In this document: positions 28,482 through 37,600 of the stretch, one piece after another | Numbering within the stretch: position 1 is the stretch's first letter | Layout of the letters: every line of letters begins with the position of its first letter | Assembly (NCBI RefSeq): GCF_001908725.1 | Contig: NZ_CP018725.1 | Span: 2,667,501 to 2,731,500 of the forward strand | Length of the DNA stretch: 64,000 bases | Source of the DNA: Xanthomonas vesicatoria ATCC 35937 | GTDB lineage: Bacteria; Pseudomonadota; Gammaproteobacteria; Xanthomonadales; Xanthomonadaceae | Reading direction: 5' to 3' | Translations under genes and position numbers: made by a program | Notes under the pieces: model-generated | Databases searched by the model: none | Seen by the model: only the letters and a program-made list of their open reading frames with translations | Told to the model about the DNA's origin: nothing

Positions 28482-31400
28482 TCATGCGCGCGCTCCCAGA
28501 CGCTCGACCCCGGCGGGTTTGCGCACCTTGGCGGTCATCTCGTGCATGGCCTTTTGGTGCGCTGCGATCTCCTGCGTCAGTTTTGCCTGCCTGACCGGAT
28601 CGGGTTGAGGTTTTTGCTGCTCCTTGGCCAGCCTGCTCTGCGCCAACTGCATCCGCTTGTAAGGCAGGTGCGTTTGCGCCTTGGCGTTGAAACTCTCGGC
28701 CGTGTGGAACTGCACTTCAAACGCGTAGCCCTCGGCGTCGGTGAAGCTGGCATTGATGCCCCGGTAGGTGCCGTCTCCCGAGGTGAAGTAATTTTTCAGG
28801 TTCACGCACGTGATTCCTTGCCGACGCAGTGCGTCCTGTGCCGCCAGCACCTTGATCACGAAACCCTCGGACGGCAGCTCAAGCGCATAGCGCAGCGCAT
28901 CGCCCACGCTCTGCGCGGCCTGTTCGGCAGTCATGCCGGCGCGCAGATGGTGCCGGATCTTGTCCTTGATCGAGGCGACCGATTTCTGGAACGGGGCCTG
29001 TTGCACCTGCTCGATCCGACCCTGCTTGGCGTCGTAGCGCACGTTGCCCCAGAGCCGCGCGCCCAAGCCTTCGGCCAGCGTGTCGAGCACAGGGGTCAGC
29101 GCCGCTTGCTTGCTTGCGGCGGTGTCGAACACACCGGATGCCGACGATGGGTCTGCAATGCCGGCAGTCTGCTCGGCGCCGGGCGTGGGCGTCGCGCTTG
29201 GCAACGCCGGCACGGCCTCTTCCTGCCAGTTGTCGATCTCCTCGCATCCTGGCGGCGAGGCCACGCGCTTGAAGGCCTCCAGTGCAGGCGCCTGCAAGGT
29301 GCGTTGCTCGGCCCGCGACGCACCGCCAACCGCCAGCGCATGGGCGCGCTTGTACAGATCGTGGAAGCGCTCCTTGAGCGCGAAGGTCTCCGGCGTGTGG
29401 AACTGGATCTCCCACAGTGCACCCTCCGGGCTGCGCAGCGTGACATTGATGGCCTTGAAGACTGGCGGGTAATCGATGAATTGATTGGTCAGCTTGACCC
29501 GTGCATGGCCCTGATCGTCCAGCGCAGCCAGCGTGGCGCGCAGACCGGTGGTGAAGTCCTGCGGTTCCAGCACCACGCTGTAGCGCAGCGCATCGTTGAC
29601 GCCCGCCGCCGCTTCTTCCAGCGTCTGCTTTTTCAGTGCCACCCGCTGCTTGAGCTTTTCCTGCAACGAGCCGTAGGACTTCAGTTGATGCTGCGTGCCG
29701 GCCAGTTGCCCACCGTGGCGGGCGGCAATGCGCTGCAGCATGTCGGTGACCTGCGGCTCCATCTGGCGAGCGCGCCCGAGCAAGGCCTGTGCCTCAGCCG
29801 CAATGTCCTGCGGCTGCACGGCGCGCAGCCGCTCGGCCGGCGGCTGCGAGCGGGCGATCCAGCCGGCCTGCTGTAGCGCCTCGAGCGCGTCTTCCATGAC
29901 GCCAGCGGCCATCGATGGCATGCGCTGCAGCAGCAGCTTGGTCTGTTCGGGATCGAAGCGCCCGTCCTGCATGGCCCGGGCGGTCGCCCTGCTGTATGGC
30001 GGGACGCGGACCCGCTCGGCGAAGCTGCGCTCGGACCGTTCGCAGGCCTCCACGATCTTGGCGAACAACGCCGTGCCGGTGTCGGACTTCAGCGCATCGG
30101 TGCCGACCTTGATGGCAATGGTGAACAGGTTGCGCATGGTCAGTTCCGGCTCGCCGGGGACCAGCCCGGGTTGCCCATCCGGGAACTGCGCATGCGATAG
30201 CCGGCACACCGGGTAGTTGTCCAGGATGGCGTGGATGCGCGCCTGCACGCCAGAGGCGGCCGCGTAGGCTTTGGCCAGGCCGGGAAACGCCTCGGCCAAG
30301 GCCTCGGGCAACGCCGGCGCGGCGCTGTCGGCGGCCGAGCCCGTCTCAAGCGCAAGCAGCTGCGCGTGCAGCAATGCGGCCGCTTCCCGCGCTTCGGGCA
30401 GATGCGCGCGCTCGATCGCATCGCGCGCCTGCACGCGCAGAGTGGCCAACACCACTGGATCGCGGACCTGCTCTTCGAGCAGCTCGCGCAAACCGTTGCG
30501 CAACTCGCGCTCGATGCCATCGTAGGTGCCGAACATCATGTCGCGCGCCATCGCTTCACGCAGCGCGTCCGGTTGCGCCATGAAACGCGACGCCAGCGTG
30601 GCCGCCGCCGAGGTAATGCGCTGACCGCGCTTGAGGGACATGATCTCCGACAGCCGCCCGGGCTGGTAGTGCCCGCTGACCGTGTCGATGGCCGGCGTGG
30701 CCGTCTTCGGCGGTTTGAAGGACTGCTGCCGACCGCGCTGGGCCTGGCGATCCACCATCACCCGCGAAATCAGCGCCGCCAGCTTGGGGTAGCCTGCGTA
30801 GACAAACGCATCGTCGCCGTCGGTATCCATGTTGCGTTTGCGCAACTCGTCAATCGGCAGTGCGCCCAGGCGCCCAGGCTCCACGATGTCCTTGAGCCGC
30901 AGGCTGCCGGTGCTGAGGATGTCGCGCGGCAAGGCACCGCGGTCGCGGCCGCTCGTCCAGCACGACAGCGTCTTCAGATCTTCCTTGGAGCAGGCCAGGT
31001 CGGTGTCGCTGAACGCGGCCGGCCACTGCTGCTCGGGCACCACCACCAGCATGCCCTTGCTGTGCAGCATCTGCGGATCGGCGCCGGAACGATCATCGAA
31101 ACCGGTGTAGCTGTACTGGATGCCGAAGCACCGCGAGAGGAACGCGGCGGTGGCGTCGCCCTTGGCCACGGTGGCGATGCGTTGCTCCGGCACCGGCAGC
31201 AGATTCTCCTTGTCGTAGGGGGGCTTGCCGAGCAGCAGCGGGCCGCCGGCCAGGTCGAAGGCCTGACTGCGCTGCAGCGGCAGATGCACCTTGTCGTCGG
31301 CCGAAGGCACCGCCCGCACCCGCTGCCCCTGGTAGCCGCCGCTGATCAGCGGCCTGTAGACCCATAACGGGTCATCGCCCGTCGGCTCCAGTGTCTGCAG

Positions 31401-34400
31401 CCGGTCCTGCATCGCCGCGTGCGCCTCTTCCAGTGCCGCCGCATCGCGCGGGTAATGGTGCAGCGCCTGCGCTGGCATCAGCGAAGGGCCCTTGTCCTTG
31501 GCCACCAGCTCGCGCTGCTCCTCGGTGGCCTGGTTCGCCTGCACTGCGTGCCAGGCATCGTAGTGCTTGCGGAAGGCCGGAATGGACAAGGCCACCTCCA
31601 GTTTCAGGAAACCGCAGCCATCGTTGGGGCACAGCGCCAGGGCAGTGCCATCCACCGCCAACGGCTTGAACGGATGCGCAGGGCCCTCGACGTCATCGAA
31701 CACGCCCAGGCGCAGCGTGCCCTCCACGACATGGCCACTGGGCACCATCTCCAGCAGCGAGCGCTGCATGCGCGACCAGTCCTCGCGTTGCGGAGCGAGC
31801 TTGGCGGCCAGCTGCATCAGGCTGCTGCCCGGGGCGGTGTCGGCATAGCGGAATGCCGGCAACAGCGACGCTGACTCCTTGCGTTGGGACATCACCAGAC
31901 TGCTGCTACCGGATTTGCTGCGCGCGGCGCGGCTGCCGCCGAACAGGTCGAAGCGCCAGGGCTCGCCGTTGTAGTTGAACGTCCGCGCGAGCATGAAGGT
32001 CGATAGGTCACCAGGCAATTGCACCTCCACCAGCGGCAGCCCGGTCAGGCGTGCAAACAGCGAGTACGGCTTGTCCGATTCGGACCGATTGGTCGACAGC
32101 TCCTTGCCCACCAGATCGACCACCACATGGGTCGTGCTGCCGCGGCCGGGCGCCGGCGCCACCGGCCGACCGGGAACCGTGGACATGCTCAAGCGCCCAC
32201 TGTCCAGGTCGAAGCGGGTCGGTGGATGGGCCTGGGTGATCGTCGGCGCTTCCTTGGCCATGCGCAGGTCCAGGGCGTCGAACACCTGCTCGCCGGCCTC
32301 GATCTGCGCGATCAGGTTCCAGCTCATCTCGCCGAGGTCCACCTCGATCGCCTCGCGCGTGCGCGCCAGCGTCAGGTCCACCCACTTCACCAGCTCGTCG
32401 CGGCGCTGGCGCAGCTGCTTGCGCGGGCCGTCAAGATGGCGCGCTTTCCATTGCCGGCTCACCACCGCGTAGGCCTTGAGCACCTGGTAGAAGGTCAGCG
32501 CCGGGCAGCGTGTTGCATGTTCTTCGATGTCGGCCGACGCGCCCTCCTCGCCGCCACGCAGATAAAGGTCGATCTTGCGTGCGACGATGGGCTGCAACGC
32601 ATCGAACACGCGCAATGCCTGGACCCGATGGCGGGGCCTGAGCTCCGGACTGCGGATCAGCGGCAACAGTCCCATGCACAGGCTGCCGATCCCCTCAAGG
32701 CTGGTCTGGCGTAATCCATCGTCCCCGATGAGGGCCGACACCCGCTCCAGCGCCGGCTCCCCCAGCGGACGCATCTGGCGTTGCAGCCCCGCCGATGCAA
32801 GGGCCTTGAAGAGCACGCCGATTTCGGCGGCCGAGGCGGACGCAAACCGCTCGCGGTGCAGGTCGAGGTGTCCGGCCATCGCCTGCAGCTTGGCGACACC
32901 CAACGTCCGGAACTGCTCATCGTCCTCATCGTCCTCATCGTCTAGGTGCAACAGCCGGGACATCGCGTTGGCCATCACCGCGATCCCACGCATCTGGAAC
33001 TGCCGCCACGGCTGCTCGGCCGAGCCTGCGCGCTCGGCGAGCAGCACGAATGCCGACTGGCACACCGGCCTGGCGAGACATTTGCTCAGCGCGTTGAGCG
33101 CGATGGCCACGCCTTGCGCGTCCAGGGCCTTGCGCAAGCCGGGCTCGTTGGCCAGCTTCGCAGCCAACAGGTCGGTGGCTGTCTCGCAGGCCGGGGAGCC
33201 GGGCCATTTGCTCAGGGCGTTGAGCGCTTGGGTCACGTCGATAGGGCCGAAGCCCTCGCGCAAGTCCGGATCGTCGGTCAGCCGCGCGACCAGCGCCATG
33301 GCGGCTGCTGCACAGCTCTCGTCGGCGGGCCATTTGCTCATGGCGCCGAGCGCATTGGCCATGCCTTGCGGGTCCAGGGCATGGCGTAACCCGGGATCGT
33401 CGGCCAGCCGCGCGGCGAGCGCGTAGACCGCGTCGCCACAGACCGGCGTGTCGGGCCATTTGCTCAGGGCGTTGAGCACTAGGGGCACGCTGGAAAAGTC
33501 GAGGGCCCCGCACAACTCGGAGTCGTTGGTCAGCCGCTCGGCCAGCGCGTGGACCGCGTCGCCACAGACCGGCGTGTCGGGCCATTTGCTCAGGGCGTTG
33601 AGCACTAGGGGCACGCTGGAAAAGTCGAGGGCCCCGCACAACTCGGGGTCGTTGGTCAGCCGCTCGGCCAGCGCGTGGACCGCGTCACCACAGACCGGCG
33701 TGTCGGGCCATTTGCTCAGGGCGTTGAGCACGCTCGCCACGCCATGCGGGGGCAGGGCCTGGCGTAACTCCAGATCGTCGGCCAGCCGCCCGGCTAGCGC
33801 ACTGGCGGCAGCCGCACAGACAGGCGTGCCGAACCACTTGCTCAGGGCGTTGAGCACGCTCGCCACGTGGTGGGGCTCCAGGGATTTGCACAGCCGGAGC
33901 TCGTTGGCCAGCCGCTTGGCCAGCGCGCTGACGGCGGCCCCACAGATTGGCGTGTCGGACCACTTGCTCAGGGCATAGAGCACGCTTGCCACGCCTTGCG
34001 GGTCCAGCCCCTGGACCAACCCAGGGTCGTCGGCCAGCCGCTCGGCCAGCGCGCGGGCGGCTGCCGCACACACCTGGTTGTCCGGCCATTTGCTCAGGGC
34101 ATGGAGCGCGTTGGCCACCTCTTGCGGCTTGAGCGCTTGGCGCACATCGGGCTCGGATGCCAGCCGCGCGGCCAATGCGTTGACCGCGTCGCCACAGACC
34201 GTCGTGTCGGGCCATTTGCTCAGGGCGTTGAGCGTGATGGCCAAGGCTTGCGGATCCAGGGCGTTACGCAACCCAGGATCGTCGACCAGCCGTGCGGCCA
34301 GTGCACTGGCCGCCGCCGCACAATCTTCGTTGTCGGGCCATTTGCTCAGGGCGTTGAGTCCGGTGGCCACGTCAAATGGATTGAAGGCCGTGCGTAACTC

Positions 34401-37130
34401 CGGATCGTCGGCCAGCCGGCCGGCCAGCGCATTGGCGGCGGCCGCACAGTCCGCTTTGTCGGGCCATTTGCTCAAGGCATTCAATGCATTGGCCACGTCC
34501 AGTGAATTGAAGGCAGTGCGCAACAGGCCATCGTCGACAACGCGCCTGGCTAGCGCACTGGCGGCTTCGGCACAGGCCTGGTTGTTTGGCCATTTGCTCA
34601 AGGCATTCAACGCGTTGGTCAGGTCTACCGCGTTGAGTGCCTCGCGCAAGCCGGGATCGTCAGCCAGGCGCTCGGCCAGCGCGCTGACGGCCTCGGCGCA
34701 ATCGGCCATGTCGGGCCATTTGGATAGGGCGTTGAGCGCGACGATCACGCTTTGCGGGTGGAGCGCCGTGCGCAAATCGGGCTCGCATGCCAGCCGCTGG
34801 GCCAGTGCGCTGGTGGCGGACGCACAGCTCGCATTATCGGACCACTTGCTCAAGGCTTTGAGCGCGACGGCCATCAGCAGCGGATCGAGCGCCGCGCACA
34901 CAGCAGGATCGGTGAGCCGCTTGGCCAGCGCGCTGCCGGCGGACGCGCAGACCTCATTGTCAGGCCCTTTGCTCAGGGCATGGAGCGCGGTGACCACTTC
35001 TTGCGGCTTCAGGGCGTCGCACACATCGGGCTCGCATGCCAGCCGCGCGGCCAGCGCGCTGCCGGCGGACGCACACACCTGGTCGTCGGGCCATTTGCTC
35101 ACGGCACCCAGCGCTTGGGTCAGGTTGATCGCGTCGAGGGCCGTACACAACTCCGGCTCATGGGCCAGCCGCCAGGCCAACGCACTGACGGCCTGCCCAC
35201 AGATCGGCGTATCGGGCCATTTGCTCAACGCGTTGAGCACGTTCGCCACGCCTTGGCGGTCCAGGGCCTGGCGCAACTCGGGATCGTCGACCAACCGCTC
35301 GGCCAGCGCACTGGCGGCCTCTGCGCAGACCGGCGTATCGGGCCATTTGCTCAGGGCGTTAAGTACGTTGGACACGCCTTGCGGGTCCAGGTCTTCGCGC
35401 AGCTCGGGATCGTCTGCGAGCTGCCTGGCGAGCGCAGCGACGGCGGCCGCACCGACCGCGTCGTCGGGCCATTTGCTCAGGGCGTTAAGTACGTTGGACA
35501 CGCCTTGCGGGTCCAGGTCTTCGCGCAGCTCGGGATCGTCTGCGAGCTGCCTGGCGAGCGCAGCGACGGCGGCCGCACCGACCGCGTCGTCGGGCCATTT
35601 GCTCAGGGCGTTGAGCACATTGGACACGCCTTGCCCATGCAAGGCCGCGCACAACGCGGGCTTGTCGGTCAGCCGCCCGGCCAGCGCACTGGCGGCGGCC
35701 GCACAGACCGGAGAATTGGGCCATTTGCTCAGGGCATTGAGCGCATTGGTCAGTTCTTGCGGACTGAGGTCCTCGCGCAACTCGGGTTCGTCGGCCAGCC
35801 GCTCGGCCAGCGCGCCGACGGCGGCTCCACAGACCGACGTGTCGGGCCATTTGCTCAGGGCGTTGAGCGTGGTTGCCACGCCCTGGGCATCCATCGTATG
35901 ACGCAAGCGGTTGTCGCTTGCAACACGCGCGGCGAGCCGATGCGCCGCGACCTGGCAATCCGGATGATCGGACCACTTGCTGAAGGTATTGAGTGCCAGG
36001 CTGATCTGCAGCCCATTCAGAGACTGCCAGGCGTGGTCATCACGCAGCAGGTGACGTGCCACACGCGCCACCGCGCGTTCACACCGACCGCTGTCGATAT
36101 TTTTTGCGAAGGCGTTCAGGAGCAGAGCGGACGGGTAGCTACCCAGCCCCACAAGATCATCGGCCTGATCGACTTGCCCTGCGATCCACGCGATTGCCTC
36201 CATGCACGCGGGCTGGTGCGGGTGCTTGCTCAGCTTGTTGCCCACATGCGCCAGCTGCTTCAGCGATGTGCCTTCGAACCACCCGGTCTGGTAGAGGTAC
36301 TGCGCTGCAAGCTCGGTGCAACGATCGAGATCGCGGGGCGTTACCCGCTGTGCATTGGCAACCAGCTGAAGGTATTTGTCGAGCCGACTGGCGTTGACTT
36401 GCGCATGCAAACTCTCTTCCAGGAAGGGCAACGCCATCCCGCCGCGCATGCGATCGGCCAGCTCGTTGTCGCATGCCATCGATACGCACAGGCCGGCGTT
36501 GTGGTTCCGCCCGATTCCGTGAGGCTCGCTCAACTGTCGCCGCTGTTGCTGTCGCTGCGCCTGTAGCCGTTTTTGTGCCGCCACGTCCAGATGATCTTCG
36601 GCCCTGCGCAGTTCGGCTGTCAGCCGCGTGCCATGGCCTGAGCGCTTTGACTGGCGATCGGGTTCTTGCTCTTCGCGCGATCGTTTTCCTACGATTCGCT
36701 CGGGTTGCCGCTCGGTAGGTCGAAAATTTTCCCTTGTTTCCAAACCATGCTGCGTCGGTCGTTGGGGCCGACGATGCGATGAAGAGGCGCCGACGTCGGC
36801 GCTCACCTTGTCGGGGTACCGCTCGGTTTTAATGCGCTCGTTTTTTACGGCCGGGGGCTGCCAGTGCCGAAAGCGCCTGTCCCATGCGCCTTCGCTGGCA
36901 TCGGTGTGCTCTTTTTTTACGGCGCTTGCCGTAAGGGGCTGCCTGTCGCGCGTCGACGCTCCTCGGTCATCCGACTCCATCCTCCGCCGTTTTCTAGGCG
37001 GCAGTCCAAGGGGTTGATGCGTGCCGCTGGTGCTGGCCGCTGCCTGATCCTTCGTTAGCCTGGGCTTTTCTTCAGGAGCGTAAGGCGAGTTTGTGCGGAA
37101 TGCAGTTGGATGGGTGGCATGGGTTTTCAT
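28482..37130 (-). CDS. xopAD: XopAD-like type III effector, SKWP-repeat family
   Basis: 2,882 aa from ATG 37128-37130 (a TTG six bases upstream is in frame). Residues 1-220 are charged and disordered, with basic clusters PPRKRRRMESDD at 46-57 and KRSREEQEPDRQSKRSG. Residues ~380-1375 hold 24 repeats of 42 aa with the core ALNALSKWPD (SKWP repeats), as in XopAD of Xanthomonas and the Ralstonia SKWP/RipS effectors. An acidic linker (DDEDDEDDE) follows near residue 1397, then a long unannotated region (~1400-2450). The C-terminus carries two related segments, ~2480-2600 and ~2710-2830, each with an S-L/I-xx-K-L/I motif, DALRY, LKN/LTN, Y-x-GINxxF/L and E-V/I-QFHT, resembling the RelA/SpoT nucleotidyltransferase domain. 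Delivery into plant cells by the Hrp system is known for the family. Gene is monocistronic. Confidence 0.9.
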   Translation of the reverse strand: MKTHATHPTAFRTNSPYAPEEKPRLTKDQAAASTSGTHQPLGLPPRKRRRMESDDRGASTRDRQPLTASAVKKEHTDASEGAWDRRFRHWQPPAVKNERIKTERYPDKVSADVGASSSHRRPQRPTQHGLETRENFRPTERQPERIVGKRSREEQEPDRQSKRSGHGTRLTAELRRAEDHLDVAAQKRLQAQRQQQRRQLSEPHGIGRNHNAGLCVSMACDNELADRMRGGMALPFLEESLHAQVNASRLDKYLQLVANAQRVTPRDLDRCTELAAQYLYQTGWFEGTSLKQLAHVGNKLSKHPHQPACMEAIAWIAGQVDQADDLVGLGSYPSALLLNAFAKNIDSGRCERAVARVARHLLRDDHAWQSLNGLQISLALNTFSKWSDHPDCQVAAHRLAARVASDNRLRHTMDAQGVATTLNALSKWPDTSVCGAAVGALAERLADEPELREDLSPQELTNALNALSKWPNSPVCAAAASALAGRLTDKPALCAALHGQGVSNVLNALSKWPDDAVGAAAVAALARQLADDPELREDLDPQGVSNVLNALSKWPDDAVGAAAVAALARQLADDPELREDLDPQGVSNVLNALSKWPDTPVCAEAASALAERLVDDPELRQALDRQGVANVLNALSKWPDTPICGQAVSALAWRLAHEPELCTALDAINLTQALGAVSKWPDDQVCASAGSALAARLACEPDVCDALKPQEVVTALHALSKGPDNEVCASAGSALAKRLTDPAVCAALDPLLMAVALKALSKWSDNASCASATSALAQRLACEPDLRTALHPQSVIVALNALSKWPDMADCAEAVSALAERLADDPGLREALNAVDLTNALNALSKWPNNQACAEAASALARRVVDDGLLRTAFNSLDVANALNALSKWPDKADCAAAANALAGRLADDPELRTAFNPFDVATGLNALSKWPDNEDCAAAASALAARLVDDPGLRNALDPQALAITLNALSKWPDTTVCGDAVNALAARLASEPDVRQALKPQEVANALHALSKWPDNQVCAAAARALAERLADDPGLVQGLDPQGVASVLYALSKWSDTPICGAAVSALAKRLANELRLCKSLEPHHVASVLNALSKWFGTPVCAAAASALAGRLADDLELRQALPPHGVASVLNALSKWPDTPVCGDAVHALAERLTNDPELCGALDFSSVPLVLNALSKWPDTPVCGDAVHALAERLTNDSELCGALDFSSVPLVLNALSKWPDTPVCGDAVYALAARLADDPGLRHALDPQGMANALGAMSKWPADESCAAAAMALVARLTDDPDLREGFGPIDVTQALNALSKWPGSPACETATDLLAAKLANEPGLRKALDAQGVAIALNALSKCLARPVCQSAFVLLAERAGSAEQPWRQFQMRGIAVMANAMSRLLHLDDEDDEDDEQFRTLGVAKLQAMAGHLDLHRERFASASAAEIGVLFKALASAGLQRQMRPLGEPALERVSALIGDDGLRQTSLEGIGSLCMGLLPLIRSPELRPRHRVQALRVFDALQPIVARKIDLYLRGGEEGASADIEEHATRCPALTFYQVLKAYAVVSRQWKARHLDGPRKQLRQRRDELVKWVDLTLARTREAIEVDLGEMSWNLIAQIEAGEQVFDALDLRMAKEAPTITQAHPPTRFDLDSGRLSMSTVPGRPVAPAPGRGSTTHVVVDLVGKELSTNRSESDKPYSLFARLTGLPLVEVQLPGDLSTFMLARTFNYNGEPWRFDLFGGSRAARSKSGSSSLVMSQRKESASLLPAFRYADTAPGSSLMQLAAKLAPQREDWSRMQRSLLEMVPSGHVVEGTLRLGVFDDVEGPAHPFKPLAVDGTALALCPNDGCGFLKLEVALSIPAFRKHYDAWHAVQANQATEEQRELVAKDKGPSLMPAQALHHYPRDAAALEEAHAAMQDRLQTLEPTGDDPLWVYRPLISGGYQGQRVRAVPSADDKVHLPLQRSQAFDLAGGPLLLGKPPYDKENLLPVPEQRIATVAKGDATAAFLSRCFGIQYSYTGFDDRSGADPQMLHSKGMLVVVPEQQWPAAFSDTDLACSKEDLKTLSCWTSGRDRGALPRDILSTGSLRLKDIVEPGRLGALPIDELRKRNMDTDGDDAFVYAGYPKLAALISRVMVDRQAQRGRQQSFKPPKTATPAIDTVSGHYQPGRLSEIMSLKRGQRITSAAATLASRFMAQPDALREAMARDMMFGTYDGIERELRNGLRELLEEQVRDPVVLATLRVQARDAIERAHLPEAREAAALLHAQLLALETGSAADSAAPALPEALAEAFPGLAKAYAAASGVQARIHAILDNYPVCRLSHAQFPDGQPGLVPGEPELTMRNLFTIAIKVGTDALKSDTGTALFAKIVEACERSERSFAERVRVPPYSRATARAMQDGRFDPEQTKLLLQRMPSMAAGVMEDALEALQQAGWIARSQPPAERLRAVQPQDIAAEAQALLGRARQMEPQVTDMLQRIAARHGGQLAGTQHQLKSYGSLQEKLKQRVALKKQTLEEAAAGVNDALRYSVVLEPQDFTTGLRATLAALDDQGHARVKLTNQFIDYPPVFKAINVTLRSPEGALWEIQFHTPETFALKERFHDLYKRAHALAVGGASRAEQRTLQAPALEAFKRVASPPGCEEIDNWQEEAVPALPSATPTPGAEQTAGIADPSSASGVFDTAASKQAALTPVLDTLAEGLGARLWGNVRYDAKQGRIEQVQQAPFQKSVASIKDKIRHHLRAGMTAEQAAQSVGDALRYALELPSEGFVIKVLAAQDALRRQGITCVNLKNYFTSGDGTYRGINASFTDAEGYAFEVQFHTAESFNAKAQTHLPYKRMQLAQSRLAKEQQKPQPDPVRQAKLTQEIAAHQKAMHEMTAKVRKPAGVERLGARA
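33030..36010 (-). repeat. 24 tandem 126-bp units encoding SKWP repeats
   Basis: Within the effector gene. Each unit codes for 42 aa with ALNALSKWPD near its centre; the conserved DNA motif on the + strand is GGCCATTTGCTCAGGGCGTT. Two pairs are recent copies: 35358-35483 and 35484-35609 appear identical, and 33471-33596 and 33597-33722 differ by about two bases. The other units are clearly diverged. Unit 9 has SKGPD and unit 24 SKCLA instead of SKWP. Confidence 0.92.
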
Positions 37131-37600
37131 GCCCAAAATTTTTAGTCAACCTGCCCGCGAGCGACTTGTTCGATACGAAGTATCGACGACGTGTGCGACA
37201 CGCGCTGCGTATTGGACAAGTGGCTCCCAGCACATTGCATGGATGAACGCCTGGGATGCAGCACGCCGGCACCGTGACGTGCTCCGCAGCCGTCAAGCAC
37301 AGTGTGTTGATGGCTATACACGATTCGACGTTTTTCCATATCAATCCAGCCGAACCTTGCGTCAACCTGACCACAGCGACGGCACCAAGGCCCTGTCAGT
37401 CCAGTCATGCGCTTTTCTGCCGTTATATACGGCGTGCCACCGCCGGCAACGCCCGTCACCACCACCGCCATCCAGCTGCGAGGGAATCAGGACATGTCAT
37501 TCGGCAATGACCCGCAGCGTCCGTATTGGGCCGCCGCTTGAAAAAACCCCGCCACTGCCGCCTACAATCGGGGGCATCTGTGGTGTCCGGGTTGTCGCGC
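37131..37600. other. Divergent intergenic region, xopAD / glutamine amidotransferase
   Basis: About 470 bp without a credible gene. It has lower GC than its surroundings next to xopAD, a palindrome CGATAC-GAA-GTATCG at 37171-37185 and the PIP-like sequence. The open frame that extends into 37526-37600 upstream of the amidotransferase is not conserved-looking. Confidence 0.5.
37175..37199 (-). promoter_or_regulatory. Imperfect PIP-box-like sequence upstream of xopAD
   Basis: On the coding strand it reads GTCGC-N15-TTCGT, one mismatch in each half against the HrpX plant-inducible-promoter consensus TTCGC-N15-TTCGC. An AT-rich TAAAAATT lies about 30 bp downstream, the usual place of the -10, but that puts the transcript start almost at the ATG. 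It may be a weak HrpX site or chance. Confidence 0.3.

Noticed and set aside
33030..36010. Regularly spaced repeats that might suggest a CRISPR array
   Set aside because: Period is 126 bp, in frame with a 42-aa protein repeat; no short identical repeats with unique spacers and no cas genes.
34078..36566. Long plus-strand open frames (607 and 604 codons) through the SKWP repeat region
   Set aside because: They are antisense to xopAD and stay open only because the 126-bp unit lacks stops in those frames; the proteins are simple repeats of the complement.
37141..37170. Alternative PIP box using TTCGT-N15-CGCGG next to xopAD
   Set aside because: Second half does not match TTCGC; the GTCGC-N15-TTCGT at 37175-37199 is closer to consensus and was kept with low confidence.
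37526..37600. 25-codon extension of the glutamine amidotransferase
   Set aside because: Basic, non-conserved-looking sequence ahead of the natural start of the GATase fold at MSVLPFLIIETGH.
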